The position numbers and the translations under genes were made by a program. The notes under the pieces were generated by a model. The model worked only from the letters and a program-made list of their open reading frames with translations. It made no database searches and was not told the origin of the DNA. A DNA stretch of 64,000 nt from Anthracocystis setariae (Eukaryota; Basidiomycota; Ustilaginomycetes; Ustilaginales; Ustilaginaceae), in NCBI GenBank assembly GCA_928724745.1, contig CAKMXJ010000016.1, positions 386,501 through 450,500 of the forward strand. The letters are read 5' to 3'. Below are positions 28,601 to 39,894 of this stretch, in pieces (position 1 is the first letter of the stretch; every line of letters starts with the position of its first letter).

Positions 28601-29429
28601 CGCTGGCGGAAGAATGGCTGAATCGGTGCTTCATGTATCCAGATGCTGACGGCCCGGGAGCAGCATAGTCTTTATCGAACGGCGATTCATGCATAGAGGA
28701 AGTGTCTGAGCGACGTCTGTGTGAGCCAGACGAGGGCATTCTGGCGATCTGAGCATGTTGCCCTTTTGGTGGTGAAGCCATGATCGAAGAAGATGAAGCG
28801 GATGGGGACATCTTCATGGCTGCCGGCGTGACAGGGATGGGCAAGGGTGCTGCCAGGTTGGTGGGGTTGGCGAACGACCGGAAGACCGCTTTCGCCTTCT
28901 GCTTGGCTGTAGACGAGCTGGACGAAGCAGCAACTGCAGCCGAGGAATCCTTGTGCCTGACATCGCTGGAATCGCTTTCATCTTCAGTCTTTTTGCGTTT
29001 TGATGGTTTGGATGCGGTCGATTCGTCTACATCTTCATGTGACTTGCGAGAAGCGGCTTTGGAGCCCTTTTTGGAGGCAATGGTTCTTGCGTTGGCGCTA
29101 GGTGGACCGCAATGAGCAAATCGAGCAGCTCTGAGCGCTGGTGCGAGATCGTCGACTCGGAAAAGACACTGTTTACCGGATGCGAGACAGTTCTGACAAA
29201 CTGGTGCGTCCGGCGAGAGAAGGCAACGCACCTTCTTTGCACGACATGCTTCGCACGCACTGACGGGTCGAGTTCGCTTCTTTGGTTCACCTGTTGCGGA
29301 GGCGTCCGACTTTCTTCCATGAGGTTTGGACGAGCTGGAGGCCGCAGCTTCCTGAGCTGGAGTGGATGGACCAGCAGATGCCACGGATGCCAAGGTTTCG
29401 GCAGCAGCCATCATCGCCGAGGAAGCCAT
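25698..29429 (-). CDS. Zn2Cys6 fungal transcription factor, 1243 residues
   Basis: A single open frame. A zinc cluster (Cys59, 62, 69, 78, 81, 88; CEACRAKKVRC ... CQNCLASGKQC) follows a basic stretch KKRTRP, giving DNA binding in the nucleus. A second basic region (KPSKRKKTEDE) near 140 could be a localisation signal. Residues about 560-880 match the fungal-specific factor domain: PRKDILEHLVSLFLITF, WCPWMDADEL, IEVIEALILLSYAEFAAG, LWMYVGMALRMAQDLGL and a GRPVSIRENEID motif. Long Ser/Ala/Pro-rich parts lie before it and a Thr run with acidic clusters lies at the C-terminus, a likely activation region. The target genes cannot be told. The ATG at 29429 is the first in frame and lies 58 codons before the cluster. 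Confidence 0.88.
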   Translation of the reverse strand: MASSAMMAAAETLASVASAGPSTPAQEAAASSSSKPHGRKSDASATGEPKKRTRPVSACEACRAKKVRCLLSPDAPVCQNCLASGKQCLFRVDDLAPALRAARFAHCGPPSANARTIASKKGSKAASRKSHEDVDESTASKPSKRKKTEDESDSSDVRHKDSSAAVAASSSSSTAKQKAKAVFRSFANPTNLAAPLPIPVTPAAMKMSPSASSSSIMASPPKGQHAQIARMPSSGSHRRRSDTSSMHESPFDKDYAAPGPSASGYMKHRFSHSSASDAQNSGMEAFGPSHDLSYYGHPIAIGTVPGASPAGGVFLQQHSPSDGSAFSNRSARSSTMYAAPRAIPPTPVDEFHPRRKHSSSDVRRAPSRPVDPMSLEYYGHPSDDISANKFEEPERPFAAHRNSHPDVKDSHRGGSAELRDGIERWQRNGATRPGAVPEETAVEEAPASQPRPKIVLPFFRWFGTTANTPGYRKIKVGVLQDSEVPGTDDLEPALQANEGTDNHVSFGFSVRDNDDSRTPGKPLDDSVRSPHPALASSPGQRVDNKASSSVARELFEINRPRYPRKDILEHLVSLFLITFKASWCPWMDADELKNSVENGSMPAILANAVCAVAARFSDRHELRKVPRKSSGDPFSEMAKILIIPLLSFPSIEVIEALILLSYAEFAAGSDSGLWMYVGMALRMAQDLGLQHEVSIQSIPNERHQEKARLLFWAVIGLDRITTFGTGRPVSIRENEIDIALPAISEGSDMKDETVVFGHVIRILMLRGRMGELLNRREKEESTISAESTKRDLTRMWFELAQSYSDLPQNLHFNVQTFQKSAAHNQSAGFVYLHVLFQSTIGLLDRPALMKKFTGDSAPLLPSFAPAASAAASRTIADILTLGDAFDDRCITASPYLDQLVLPAGRSFVAEREAAREALRNLGHGTTPAPSRPPSRGAGAQQPSRTSALVSTKSYAEINLGACQRILQKLQQYWAGASWPLRALEQEAAGYGGGEIDPHASDEDAQSAPIRDIEMVLKWAKSRIRSKKRLARSLQATPKADGRAAMIGEGVEAMGGILTGGTQASDEFASTNSGDSPFGLGISAGLTFDIDALMGSWQMDQFDPMSSFHAPMSLSQFEQGEVGSTGQTSYGTAAATYASNAVESGRRGSLNVGSHHAHHVHAPPGGLITTTTTTTTYQPPQFPGQLDTSSFAIAEFFSHHDQSVWPLTIQNDDDDDGDILDQEAVNLIASAMQLSGSSYPPPPQ

Positions 29430-30363
29430 GGTGTCTCAAAGATGGGGGGTGACCGAATCTTCAACAACCTAGTGCAGGACAGAGCGACAGATTCGACGGA
29501 TCAACACGGGCGCATTGCTGGACGGTCACGACAACGGTTCTGAGCGGGATTCGAGAGCAGCACTGAAAAAGTGAAAGATCCTGCGTGTTCGAAGCGTGGT
29601 CGCGTGGCGCAGATGACGAGGACGCGGAAGCGTTTTGAAGCGGGAAATGTGCAGAAGCGTGCGATTTCAGTCAAGCTGAGTTTCTTAGAGTCGTGGACGC
29701 TGGATTGAATGAGGCGAGGGAGGTGCGAGAGGCGTTCGTCAGTATGGGTCGGATCCTGAAGCCAAGGCGGAGTGGTAGAAGCGTAAAGACCGGTGGGAAG
29801 GACGGACGGACGAGAGCGTTGCGTGGCCAATGACTGATGGCGGGCGAGTGCGGTTGGAAGGTGTCTGCGAATCCGTCACGTCCACAGTGAAGAGGTGATG
29901 GTGGTAGCGACTGAGGGGCAAGGATGATGAGCCAGCGCAAAGACTGCAGATCGCGGGTCCGCGGCAGAACTGGAGACTGGGCTAACGTGTGGCTGGCTGC
30001 AAGCAAGCAAGCAAGCTAGCAAGCATGCTAGCAAGCATGCACGAATCAGAAAGCCATGCGCAGTCGTTCTCCACTCGCGTTTTGGATTTCTCTCGACCGA
30101 CCTACGACCCTCATTATTATATTAGCCGCTCCATGGCTACCGACGCCTTTCGAAGCCTGCTTTGCTTCAGTTCACACGACAATACTTCCCAATCCCAATA
30201 GACATTGCAAACAACAGAAGCTCTGACGATACATCGATCAGAAAAGTAGCTTCCCACGGTCACTATATTGTAGCATTTTGCGCGGATGCTCCGTAAAAGG
30301 AGGTCATCTCACGCTATTCCAGCCGAGGTTTCTCCCCGCAAAGCCTCACTCTGGGAGAAAGGG

Positions 30364-30395
<32 letters not shown>

Positions 30396-31483
30396 GAGGC
30401 GAGGCGGCATCGGCCACGTTGCGGAGGTTCCGAGCAAAAAGGGCAGAACGAAAATAAATAAATCAATAAAAAAATAAAAATAATATAATACACTTATAGT
30501 TTAAAGCAACTGCGAGTGGGGAGCAACAGGTTGGTGGGTATAGCCTAAGAGAGGCAATAGCAGGGCGACCAAGTCGGACTGCAAGCTCCCGAATATGAGT
30601 TCAGCTTTGTCGTGAGGCTTCGAAGAACCCTGCACGCACAGAGCGGGGCAGGGGAAAGGGATGTCGTTTGGCAGCGCATCCGCTCCGCCCTATTACCCTC
30701 GACAGCGCGACACAGTACCTAGACAGCAGCATCCCCTAGTGAATGATCGCCGGGGTTCATCCCTCAATCAACAATAATACAGTATACACTGTCGGACCAC
30801 TGAGATCAGTTCATGCAGCTGTATAAACGGGCTTAGGTTGGGTCTCCATCCTTCAGAGGAGGGCTATGGAATAGAGAGGTCGGAGTTAGTTTTGAACGAG
30901 CTCCTCAGGCAACTTTTTAGAGATTTCCGAAATCGTGCATACAGAACCCAAACTCGTTGACTGTGCGGCTGATCCGCAACGGGGCGCGCAGTTCGGTGTA
31001 CCCGCTCAAAGAAGCCCTTGGCAGAATCACTCATATGAGATTGCCGATGTCACAAAAGCCACGCTTTGACTGCGCAGCTTTTCGAATCCCCCTCGTCCAC
31101 CGTCGCTCTGCCTTCATTTCATTTCCCCCGACATGCACACATGCAAGCACACTCCACTCAACGACTCAGTCCGGCTCGTCATTGACAAACACAGCGACCG
31201 GCAGGCCCGAACTACTGTACTTGAGAATCCATGTCGTAGCCATCAGTGCGAACTCACTCGATCCCTCTTGCGCACCACCGCATATGCCCGCTTCTCCAGG
31301 GCCCCTCTGCGGACACTGACACAATGTGTTCAGCTTGAGACGACATTGAAACGGTTCGGTTGAATTGATCATTGTGCAAAATACTTTGTGCTGTCCATGT
31401 TACGACAGCACCGACACGATGTAGATATGGAAGGCTAAAGCCTGATGATGGCAGGGCATCCACCCTTCTGGTTACCGCATCTT
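29430..31483. other. 2 kb gene-free region upstream of the large Zn2Cys6 gene
   Basis: It contains the promoter of the factor gene at 25.7-29.4 kb and the 3' end of the next minus-strand gene. Visible items are an imperfect AAGC tandem (about 30000-30040), an A29 run (30364-30392) followed by an AT-rich AAATAAATAAATC-type block (to about 30500), and TACAGTA-type motifs near 30712, 30779 and 31213. No gene was recognised. Confidence 0.4.
30364..30392. repeat. A29 homopolymer
   Basis: A run of 29 A, followed within 50 bp by AT-rich imperfect AAAT repeats. A poly-A run of this kind could mark an old retrotransposed end, but no element body or target duplication is visible. Confidence 0.85.
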
Positions 31484-34400
31484 CTACATCTCGGCGTCTT
31501 CTTCGGTCAAAGTACTCACGCTTGAGTGCTCTCCTCTTCGTCCTCCTCCTGCCCCGCCATCCTTCTTTCCGGACCGTCCGCAGCCATGAATGATCCCGCT
31601 TGCAATCTCGGCCAAGCCTGCATTCCTTTTGATCGATGCCAGAGCCTCGGCCGCTGTCGTCGGGCTATTAAGTCGCCCTCGATCTTCCTCCTGCGACTCG
31701 TTAATTGAGCTACAACCTGACCCCATTGCAGGATCATGCTCATTGATCGAAAGCTGACGGTTTCTGGCCATTCCATCTTGCTCGTGGATACGACCTTCCA
31801 CTCTCAACCTCAGCGCCTCGTACGTCTCTGGCATGATCTGGTAGTTCATGCGCATTGCTTTCGGCATGGGCTCGTCGAGATCGACCTCGCAATGGTTCCT
31901 GGACGAAGAAGCTTGCTGCCACTGAGCAGGCATCTGGTACGGGGGAATCTCTCTCTGGTTCTTGGGAAATTGCCACTGACTAGTAGACCACTGAGTTGCG
32001 TGGTTCAGTTGAGACGAGATGGTGTCTGGAAATGCAGATGAGACGGAAGCATCCATCAGCCGCAGAGGCGTGTTGCGCGTCGAAGGGAAGCCATCAACTC
32101 TGGACTCGCCAGCAGCAGTATTGGTCGGTAGGGGCGATCGGATACTCACTAAAGCGTTTGCTGCACGTGTGTGACTCCTCGTTTTGCGATGCGAAGCGAA
32201 AGTGTCGACAACACCCTCCCCAAATGGTGCTCCTGGCGCTGTACTGCGCATGTTGGACTGCACCGAAGAGGAAGCAACAGGCAGCGGAGCAGCGTTTAAC
32301 ATCCCAAATGGCACAGAGCCTTCGAAAGCAGTATAGCTGCTCTGCCGGAACGAGTCAGCTTCGCTCAGCGAAAGTGATCCTTGCTGGCTGGGATTGCATT
32401 GGACACATCCACACGATCGACTTGGAGTGAAGGGCACCAATGCACCTGGCCGATACATAAGCTGTCCAGCTGCCTCTGAGGCGAAGGAATGCGGCCTGAG
32501 CTCGGGTTCGACCAGCGCTGGATCAAAGCCAAAGGCGTAGTCGAACGCGGGCTCCGCTTTGAGGTCAGCATCAACGTCCTGTGTCGATTGAGACCACGAA
32601 CTGGCCTGAGGTTGTTCCGAAAGCAGGGACGCGTGTCCAATCACGCCCTGCTTCTCGAGTTCGGACCGGATGTGAGCGAGCAAGGAGTATAGCTCGAACG
32701 CCCTCTTTCCTGCCACCGAAACGCCATCAAGACCGTCCATGACGATGATCACGATACCCATGATATCCCCTGCCTTCTCCTTGACGATCTGTTGGGCCTC
32801 GGCAGTAAGATGAACGCTGTTCATCTCCTCGATCCTGTCTGTCCGGGTGCTTGGGAGGCTACCTACCACCTGAGCTCGTTGAAGGAGGAAGCTACAGGTG
32901 TGTGCGATACATTCGATGAGGGTCAGGGCGATGGACGAGATCCACCTTGCCTCTGCATGGTGCCTCACCGTCGCCGTGGCATCGGTAGAATCGGTCGAAA
33001 GGAAATCTCGAAGCTGGTGAGCAATGGCAGAGACGACTTGTATTGCCTGGGAAGCGATGCCCTCGCTCATCAAAGACCGCGTGTATTGGGCTGTTTGGAA
33101 ACATGCCATCAACGCTGTCAGTGAAATTTGGGGCACTGCGATGGCTTTCCCCATGACTCGAGGATGATTGCTAGCCACCACCACCGCCGACGTCCTAACT
33201 CGAGCTTCCTCCACTTGCCAGCTGATGTAGGCGTCGGCTTCCGCGAAGGGAATCGCGGTTGTCGGCTCCAAGATCTTGTTATGCTTGACTTTCAGATCGG
33301 CGAGTCTCTGTGCGAAGCCTCCTAGGACCCTAACGATGCAGCTGATGATCGGATATAGTGCCTGGAAACGACTTGCTGCGAGCACATTGCCGCTCATGAG
33401 GTCGAGCTGGAGGACGAGTGGCGCGCTGTTCTGCATGCTTTGAGCAAGGTGATGACTTTTGAGAAGGTCGTGAGACGTCGAGATGGGACCTAGCTTTAGC
33501 TCCAACCACAGCAATACAAGCTGGCAGATGGCTTGCATGTTGTCGAGTTGCTCGTCTTGCATAGCCAGGACGTCGATGCTGTTGATCCGGACTTCCTTTC
33601 GCTCTTCGAGCTGCCTGAGCGAGCGAATGCGGAAGGTGAGGTCGCATGCGAGCACCCACCATGCCGAAGACCTCCGTGTCGATCCCACGCTCAACTCATG
33701 CCACGCGAGGAGCATGATGCTTTGAGTACATGTTTGCATCTTGGTCGAGTTGAGAGAGCCAAGATTGACTCCATAAAGAGTCTGAGCTGCGTCTCGCGCC
33801 AGGTCTTCGATGGGTGGAAGCTCCTCGTACGGTGCAATCGCATCGAACATACCGTCAGCGAGCTCTCCCTTGAGCTTCAGCGCGCCAACAAGAATGGTGT
33901 CCAGTAGAGTCTTGTCGCACGTGCCGGCTTTGAACTCTTTGATGAGATGCTGCACATACGGCCACAACAGTTCGCATGATAGGGTCAGTGACAAGTAACA
34001 ATCTGTCCGTCCGGGATAAAGAACTCACAGTGCACGAGACGATAAGTGGGAGAAAGGCGTGGTGGTTGAACGCCATTTCAATAAGCTGTATGACTCTGGG
34101 ATTTTCTGGCACACTTTGAGCCGCCGGGGTTCGTTGGTTGACACTGCGAAAGCATGATTGGAGGCCATGAGGTACGAGAAGGATGAGGGATGAGCTTGGT
34201 TCTCCTGAAATCGTCTGGAAAGATGCTGAGATTACTCACTCGCTGAAGTCGTCGAGAGAACTGGAGTTGAATGTGAATGTAGGAACTTCGGGCTGTCGGT
34301 CCAATGGAAGGCACTTGAAAGCCTATAGACTCATCTCAAAAGCAGGGTATGGTCAGCTTCCCTCGAACGTTTCCATTCTCTGAGATCTGATCGAACTTAC

Positions 34401-35315
34401 CAGTAACTCCACAGTCAGGCTGAGAATGTGTGAGAGTCCGTTCTGGTTCTGTGATTGGAAGAAATATGGAGATGGTGTCAACCCTGATGACATCAACTGA
34501 AAGCTCTGGGCAGCCGAGACTTACATCGATGACCGGCAACCTTTGAGATGGCAGCTGAACCCTTTGGGCCCACCAACCTTTAGCTTCGTCCCAGGACCTC
34601 TGAATTGGACGTCGCCACATGTGACACACCACGTGATAGTTAGCAACACGACCTCAGACCGCGGCTCTTCAGGTACCGACTGTTTGGGCTTACCGTGTAA
34701 AAGTCGCTCAGCTCGTGGATCAAGGGCTGGGTGGGCTCGTTGGGGAACAGCAAGGATCCAATTGTAGGACGAGAGTTAGAGGTGGAATGATCTGGAACGT
34801 TGGGCTTCTCCTTGGATGCCCCTGTATCGTAAATGCCTGTGCCATGAGAAAACGCAAGAGCCGAATGTTGCCTAGTTAGTAGGAGTGCTGGCTAGGTGCT
34901 CGAGCTTGTGTGGGGGCTTACAGGGCCGATTTCGCTCTTTGCATTGAGTGCACCAAGGACGACCCTGCATGTTGAACAGAATGTAGAACGGATCTAGCAT
35001 TAGCGTCTGATACTGAGCCCTTGCATCTGTTATATGGGATCCACTCACCCCCGAGCATCTACGTGATGGATCGTAGACAGCAATCAAGCGACGCAAGCAA
35101 GAAACACAAGGAGTCAGTAGGCCGAACATCAATGATGCTGCTCGTTCCAGCCAAGCGAGGCGAGACAATCGACGTCTAGACACTTACTTGATCTTTCGAT
35201 CATGGCTACAGGTGGCAAAATAGGCGCAAGATAGACGCGGTTAGTCACATGCACCAAGATGAGACCTGACTTCCAGAGTCGACAAAGCTTACCAGAATGT
35301 ACAAGCTCGTCGCAT
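31484..35315 (-). CDS. Zn2Cys6 transcription factor, ten exons with microexons
   Basis: Exons, in transcript order: 35293-35315, 35188-35205, 35049-35058, 34922-34964, 34694-34836, 34525-34599, 34401-34448, 34240-34322, 34029-34143 and 31484-33949. They sum to 3024 nt (1007 residues), all introns are GT-AG and all phases agree. The first five exons assemble a perfect Zn2Cys6 cluster, RACTFCHDRKIKC then SGGRPWCTQCKERNRPC, with spacing 2-6-6-2-6. Exons 2 and 3 are only 18 and 10 nt. Exons 7-10 build the fungal factor domain, including VIQLIEMAFNHHAFLPLIVS and later WWVLACDLTFRIRSL. The long last exon ends in Ser/Gln-rich and acidic sequence. The gene lies directly downstream of the acyl-CoA synthetase gene on the same strand; a regulatory link is only a guess. 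Confidence 0.8.
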
Positions 35316-35901
35316 TGTTTCTCCTGGTCGCGGCGTGTTGACGAAGTGAGGACGGCTGAGTTTCGAGAAAGCGATGTGACTGATCTTGGATGCTATTCTG
35401 TTGGCTTAAAACGTGGGTGGTAGTGATGGTGTTGATGGAGTAGGTCGACATGCAAGGTAGCACGACAGGTAGAGACGGAACGAAGTTGAATGCAAGGCCA
35501 GTCTTCTTTCAGTCCTTGGTTAGAGTCTGGTTGAACGGCGAGGACAGAGACGGATGACGACGATTATGTATGCTTCCTGCTCTTCCTGCTCGACATCCTT
35601 CCATGTGTCCAAAGGTCCTGGGCGCGGGGCCAAGGAAGGGATCTCAGGCGTGAATCTCGAGATCTACAGTATCTCACCGAACCAAGGCACCGGCTGCCTC
35701 CGCACTCGTACCAGGCACAGACGCATGCTTGCGACACCTGCATTTGGATTTTGATTAGCGGATTGAACAAAGGAATGCTCATGTTTAGGGGGTTGAGGTT
35801 CAAGATTACCGTACATGTAAACGGATCTCCCGGCATATGTGCGGTCTGCAAAGGGATTGGTTGCTTCGTCACCGTGTTGACATCTTGTGCGATACGGGAA
35901 A
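35316..35901. other. Intergenic region, acyl-CoA synthetase 3' end / zinc-cluster gene promoter
   Basis: About 590 bp between two tandem minus-strand genes. In the frame of the zinc cluster the sequence is open 41 codons upstream of the chosen ATG, back to a TAA, but without another Met, so the start at 35315 is favoured. No further gene was seen. Confidence 0.4.
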
Positions 35902-38900
35902 TCAGGTAAAGGATTGTGTTCCAGAAACCTTGTCTACTTTGCCTTGGTTCTTGGCAGCTAGGTCCTTGGCCCAGTCTCGAAGGATTACCTGCGGGCGACA
36001 GAAGCATAAAACCAAGTTAAGATCAAACAAGGTTGACGGAAGATATCATTTAGATTTGAGTCCAAGGTTGACCGAAGATGAAACGAAGCAACGCCGTTTT
36101 GGCTGTCAGCACTCTGTCTTGCTTGGTGGACTGAACTCCCGACTCAGCAGCTCTCTTCGCAGCTCTCTTGGTGGAACGCACCTTTTGAATCTTGCCAGAA
36201 GCAGTCTTGGGGAACTCTGTCGGAACACCCTGCTCTCCAAGAAACCAGACCCATGTGGGCGCACTCTGTCCGCCTACATGTTTCTTGACGTAGGTGCGGA
36301 TCTCTGCTGGTGTTACGTGCGCCTGAGCATGAGATCTGCCAACGAACACCCCCACCGCCTGTGCAATGCAGCAGAAAAGATTGCCAGTTGTGATCATAGA
36401 GATAGAGTTAGTGCCACGCAACCAGGCAAATCAAAGACATAGACAAAATGTCTGAGTCCGTGTCTCCTACTTACCTCGCCATACTTGTCGTCAGGGACCG
36501 CAATGACGGCGTTGGTCGCGACACCCTCCATACGGTCGATGCAGCTGAAAGCGAACAAAGCCGGTGAAATGAAGTCAAGGGATTAGATCGTCATCCCCCA
36601 AATCAGCGCCATCGGTTTCATAGCCAGAGGCGCGGTTCGCAAGTCAAGAAAACGCCATTCCCGTGGCCTTCATTACTTACTTTTCAATGTTGGGCGGGAA
36701 AAGGTTTTCGCCTGGCGAGCCAACGGTGGGGTTAGGCGGAGCAACAAACCAAGTCAGCGTTCATCTCTGGCTATCCTCTCCAAGATCACCGCGCGGATGT
36801 GTATTGCTTTTTGACACTTACCTCCGCGGATGATCACGTCCTTAGATCGACCCACGATACGAACATAGCCTTCTTCGTCCATGATGGCAATGTCGCCCGT
36901 GCGCATCCACAAGACCTCAGGTTCGTCTGGGTGTCTCTCCATTGCTTCGTCGGTTCGCTTGGGGTCCTTCCAGTAACCTTCCATGACAACATAGCCAGCG
37001 GTCTGTTTTCGGACACCGGTTCCATTTCGGTGCGGATCAGGGCAAATTGAGGGAAGAGAAAAAAAAATCAGCAAACCAGCCCACGACCCCCTCTCTGAAG
37101 CTTGAAGCACTTACGCAGAGTTCTCCGGGCTGGCCAACAGGCAAAGGCTTGCCAGTCGGGTCGTCTGGGTGAACAATCTTGGCATGGACGTGAGGATAGA
37201 CCCTACCAACGGTCTCACATCTTCTCACGATGGGAGCATCGACATCTGTTCGTTTGAAGACGGATCAAAAATTGTTGGCATCAGACCTTTGAACGAATGC
37301 CATCCGCGAATGGCTCTTCCTCCAAGCGATCAAATGCGTGTGACTTACCACAACCAAATGTGACCGGCGAAGTTTCGGTCATTCCATACACCACCGTCTG
37401 TTCACGAAGGCCAAGCTTGCCTGGGTTCACGAGGGCCTCCATCAAAGCGATCGGCACGGTCGAGCCACTGTCACAGTCATTTCGGCAGAGAACGGGCGTG
37501 ATCAGCAATCCTCTCCCTCCTTTTCCCCATGATCACATGCAGTCCCATTCTTCGTAGCACTTACCTGGTCAGACCGGTTCGCAATGAGGAAAAGTCGAAG
37601 CGCTCGCCGTCGAGCATGCCTGCGGGCAACGGGACCTTTTCCGGTTGTGCAGCATGTTCTCTCGCAGATTCGAGGACCTCAAGCTCAGCAATGAAGTGAG
37701 TCGGAACGCCATGCATGGCGGTGCAGCGCTCCTCGGAGACGGCACGAAGTGACCTGAGCGGATCAAACCCTTCCGCAGCGTACACCACCGATGAACCGTG
37801 TGTCCAAGCAGCAAGATTGCCGAGAACGAGACCGAAGCAGTCTGTGGGTTGTGAACGAAAGGCACGAGCTTTGAGTCAGCAAATGGACACCACACATCCC
37901 AACGGGAACCTCGAAACTTACGGAAAAGAGGGGGAACATTGCATAATCTGTCGGAGGTAGTGAACTTGAGGTTGTCTCCGATCGCGATTCCATTGTTAAG
38001 CAGGTTTCGCGAAGTGAGTGCGACAGCTTTTGGCTGACCTGTGGTACCCGAGGTGAGCTGGAGGTTGATGACATCGGTGTTGGCTACACTCTCCTTGTGT
38101 AACGAGGATGACGGAGTGACAAGGAGGTCTCGATAGTCGATCGCTCGGCCATGGAGGGCAGCCATGGCATCGGCAAACCCCTTTCCTTGCCGCGCAAGCA
38201 CACTGCTACTCTCCCAATGCTTGGGACGGTTGTCCAGGTTGTCCACCATCACGATGCGTTTCAAGCAAGGCAGCGTCTCGTCTTGCAGAACAGTTGGATC
38301 GCCGGAGCCCGAAGCACAGCTACTAAGGGAGGGAAGAAGTTCCAAGAGTGAATCCAAGTAGTTGGTGCCGCGGAGCGATGGAACGATGAAGAGCGTTGTG
38401 GCTTCGACCAGGGTAAGAGCTCGACGGAGCTCTGCTGTGCTGTAGGCAGGGTTCAAAGTGACGAGGATAGCGCCTACTCCGGCGCAAGCCCACTGCAGAG
38501 CTCCGTAAGCGGAGCAGTTCCTGGTCATATGGATGGGAGGAGGGTGGACAGGTCAAGCTCCAGACATGGAAGGGGTGACAAATCTGAGAGACTTGGTGGA
38601 TACTTACATCATCAGGACAGCAACTCGATCGCCCTTCCGAACACCAAGCTGGCGCAGGCCGGCGACCAACTGTTGAATATGTTCGTTCATCTCGCCATAG
38701 GACCAACGGATGCAGTCGTTTGATCCGGAGCGACCGCTGCCATGCTGCGAAGCAGGTTCGTGTTTGGAGATCAGGGCTGGAAGGTCCGCATATTTTGTAA
38801 CCGTTTGCTCCCAGAATTGACCGAGTGACAGCTCGCACAAAGGTTTGTCTGTCGGACCAGAGACTCTCGAAAGCAAGACGCCGTCTTTAGAAGCAGTCTT

Positions 38901-39044
38901 GATGGGTTGCTGTCCGTAGACAGCTCGCAGAGATGAGGCATGTCGGAGTGCACGCCGAGCTACAGTAAGTGAGCCAGACCGGGACCCAAGGCTTGGCGTG
39001 GCAGTGACAGAAGTGACCGACGGCAACGAATGGCGCAGCCACAT
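35902..39044 (-). CDS. Mitochondrial acyl-CoA synthetase (AMP-binding), ten exons
   Basis: Exons in order: 38608-39044, 37922-38520, 37565-37841, 37349-37467, 37115-37245, 36822-37002, 36681-36711, 36475-36544, 36182-36358 and 35902-35988, giving 702 residues with consistent phases. The enzyme activates a fatty or related carboxylic acid with ATP and CoA. Adenylate-forming signatures are present: LQLTSGTTGQPKAV (P-loop), VYGMTETSP, MRTGDIAIMDEEGYVRIVGRSKD, ENLFPPNIE and the catalytic Lys motif TASGKIQK. The order resembles the ACSF2/medium-chain group. The N-terminus MWLRHSLPSVTSVTATPSL is Arg/Ser-rich without acids, pointing to mitochondria; the C-terminus SFT is not a peroxisomal signal. 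One exon is only 31 nt. An in-frame TTG-started extension of the N-terminus was not used. Confidence 0.88.
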
Positions 39045-39894
39045 TCTTGGAAGACCCTGTGACTGTAGCTGTCTAGAAAGTGACGACAATGACAACGCTT
39101 CAAGCAGGGAGGAGTAATCCAGAACACGAGGTAGGAAGGGCCGCTAGGATGTCTTTTAAGGGGAAGGAAAGGTGAAGGTGGACCATGGGAGCTTGCGAGA
39201 TTTTGGGTTTCGACGGACCAACTCGTGGTTCAGTCGGGACAACCAAGATCAAGCTTGGTGTTGGTTGATGCTAGGATTGCAACCGGTCGCGATCCATGTT
39301 GATTGCCCCGTTGCGTCCGTCACAACCTTGCTAACCGAAGCATTTAGAAAGAATGCCATGGTTTTGGATTAACCGACGCCAGGGCCACCTTACTGTACTG
39401 TACCTCGTGCTCCTCTTGGGACCGGCTACAGCGATTTTGCGGGGTAAAAGGGTTCGATGATGATGACCAGATTTGACCGAAAAAAACAAAGCTCTTTTTG
39501 TTAGATCCGCATGCCAGTGTGCAGCCCGACGTTTTTGTTAGAGCGATACCTTTGACATGTTTGAAAAAAGAGGCTCGATCGGACCCGAATCTGTTTGGGT
39601 TTCAACTTTCGCGCGACAACTGAAAGAAGAAATCTGAAATCCGCGCTTCGAGGCAGCAGTCAGCCTGTCTGTTTGTGTTGCGTTTTCGGAAGATCGAGGA
39701 TTGGGGGGACCGGTTTGGCGGAGAGTGGGTGCGCCTACGCATCGGGCCCGCTATTATCTGTTTGTCAGTTGCTAGAGTGCTTGCTCACCGTCGCAGACGA
39801 CATTTTCGCCAACACGCCCGTTGACACCACCATACCCTCTCAGCCATCTTCCATCACATCACATCACTTTCACAGCTGGTCGACCGTCATCAAC

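Noticed and set aside
30364..30392. A29 run as the end of a LINE/SINE insertion
   Set aside because: No element body, promoter boxes or flanking target duplication could be seen.
30700..30800. Possible tRNA (a GGGGTTCATCCC stretch resembling a B box)
   Set aside because: No matching A box, acceptor stem or cloverleaf could be paired around it.
31166..31463. Short open frames after the zinc-cluster gene stop
   Set aside because: Short, overlapping on both strands, without domains.
39595..39894. N-terminal extension of COX4
   Set aside because: The 100 additional upstream codons are not presequence-like; the ATG at 39895 starts a typical mitochondrial presequence.
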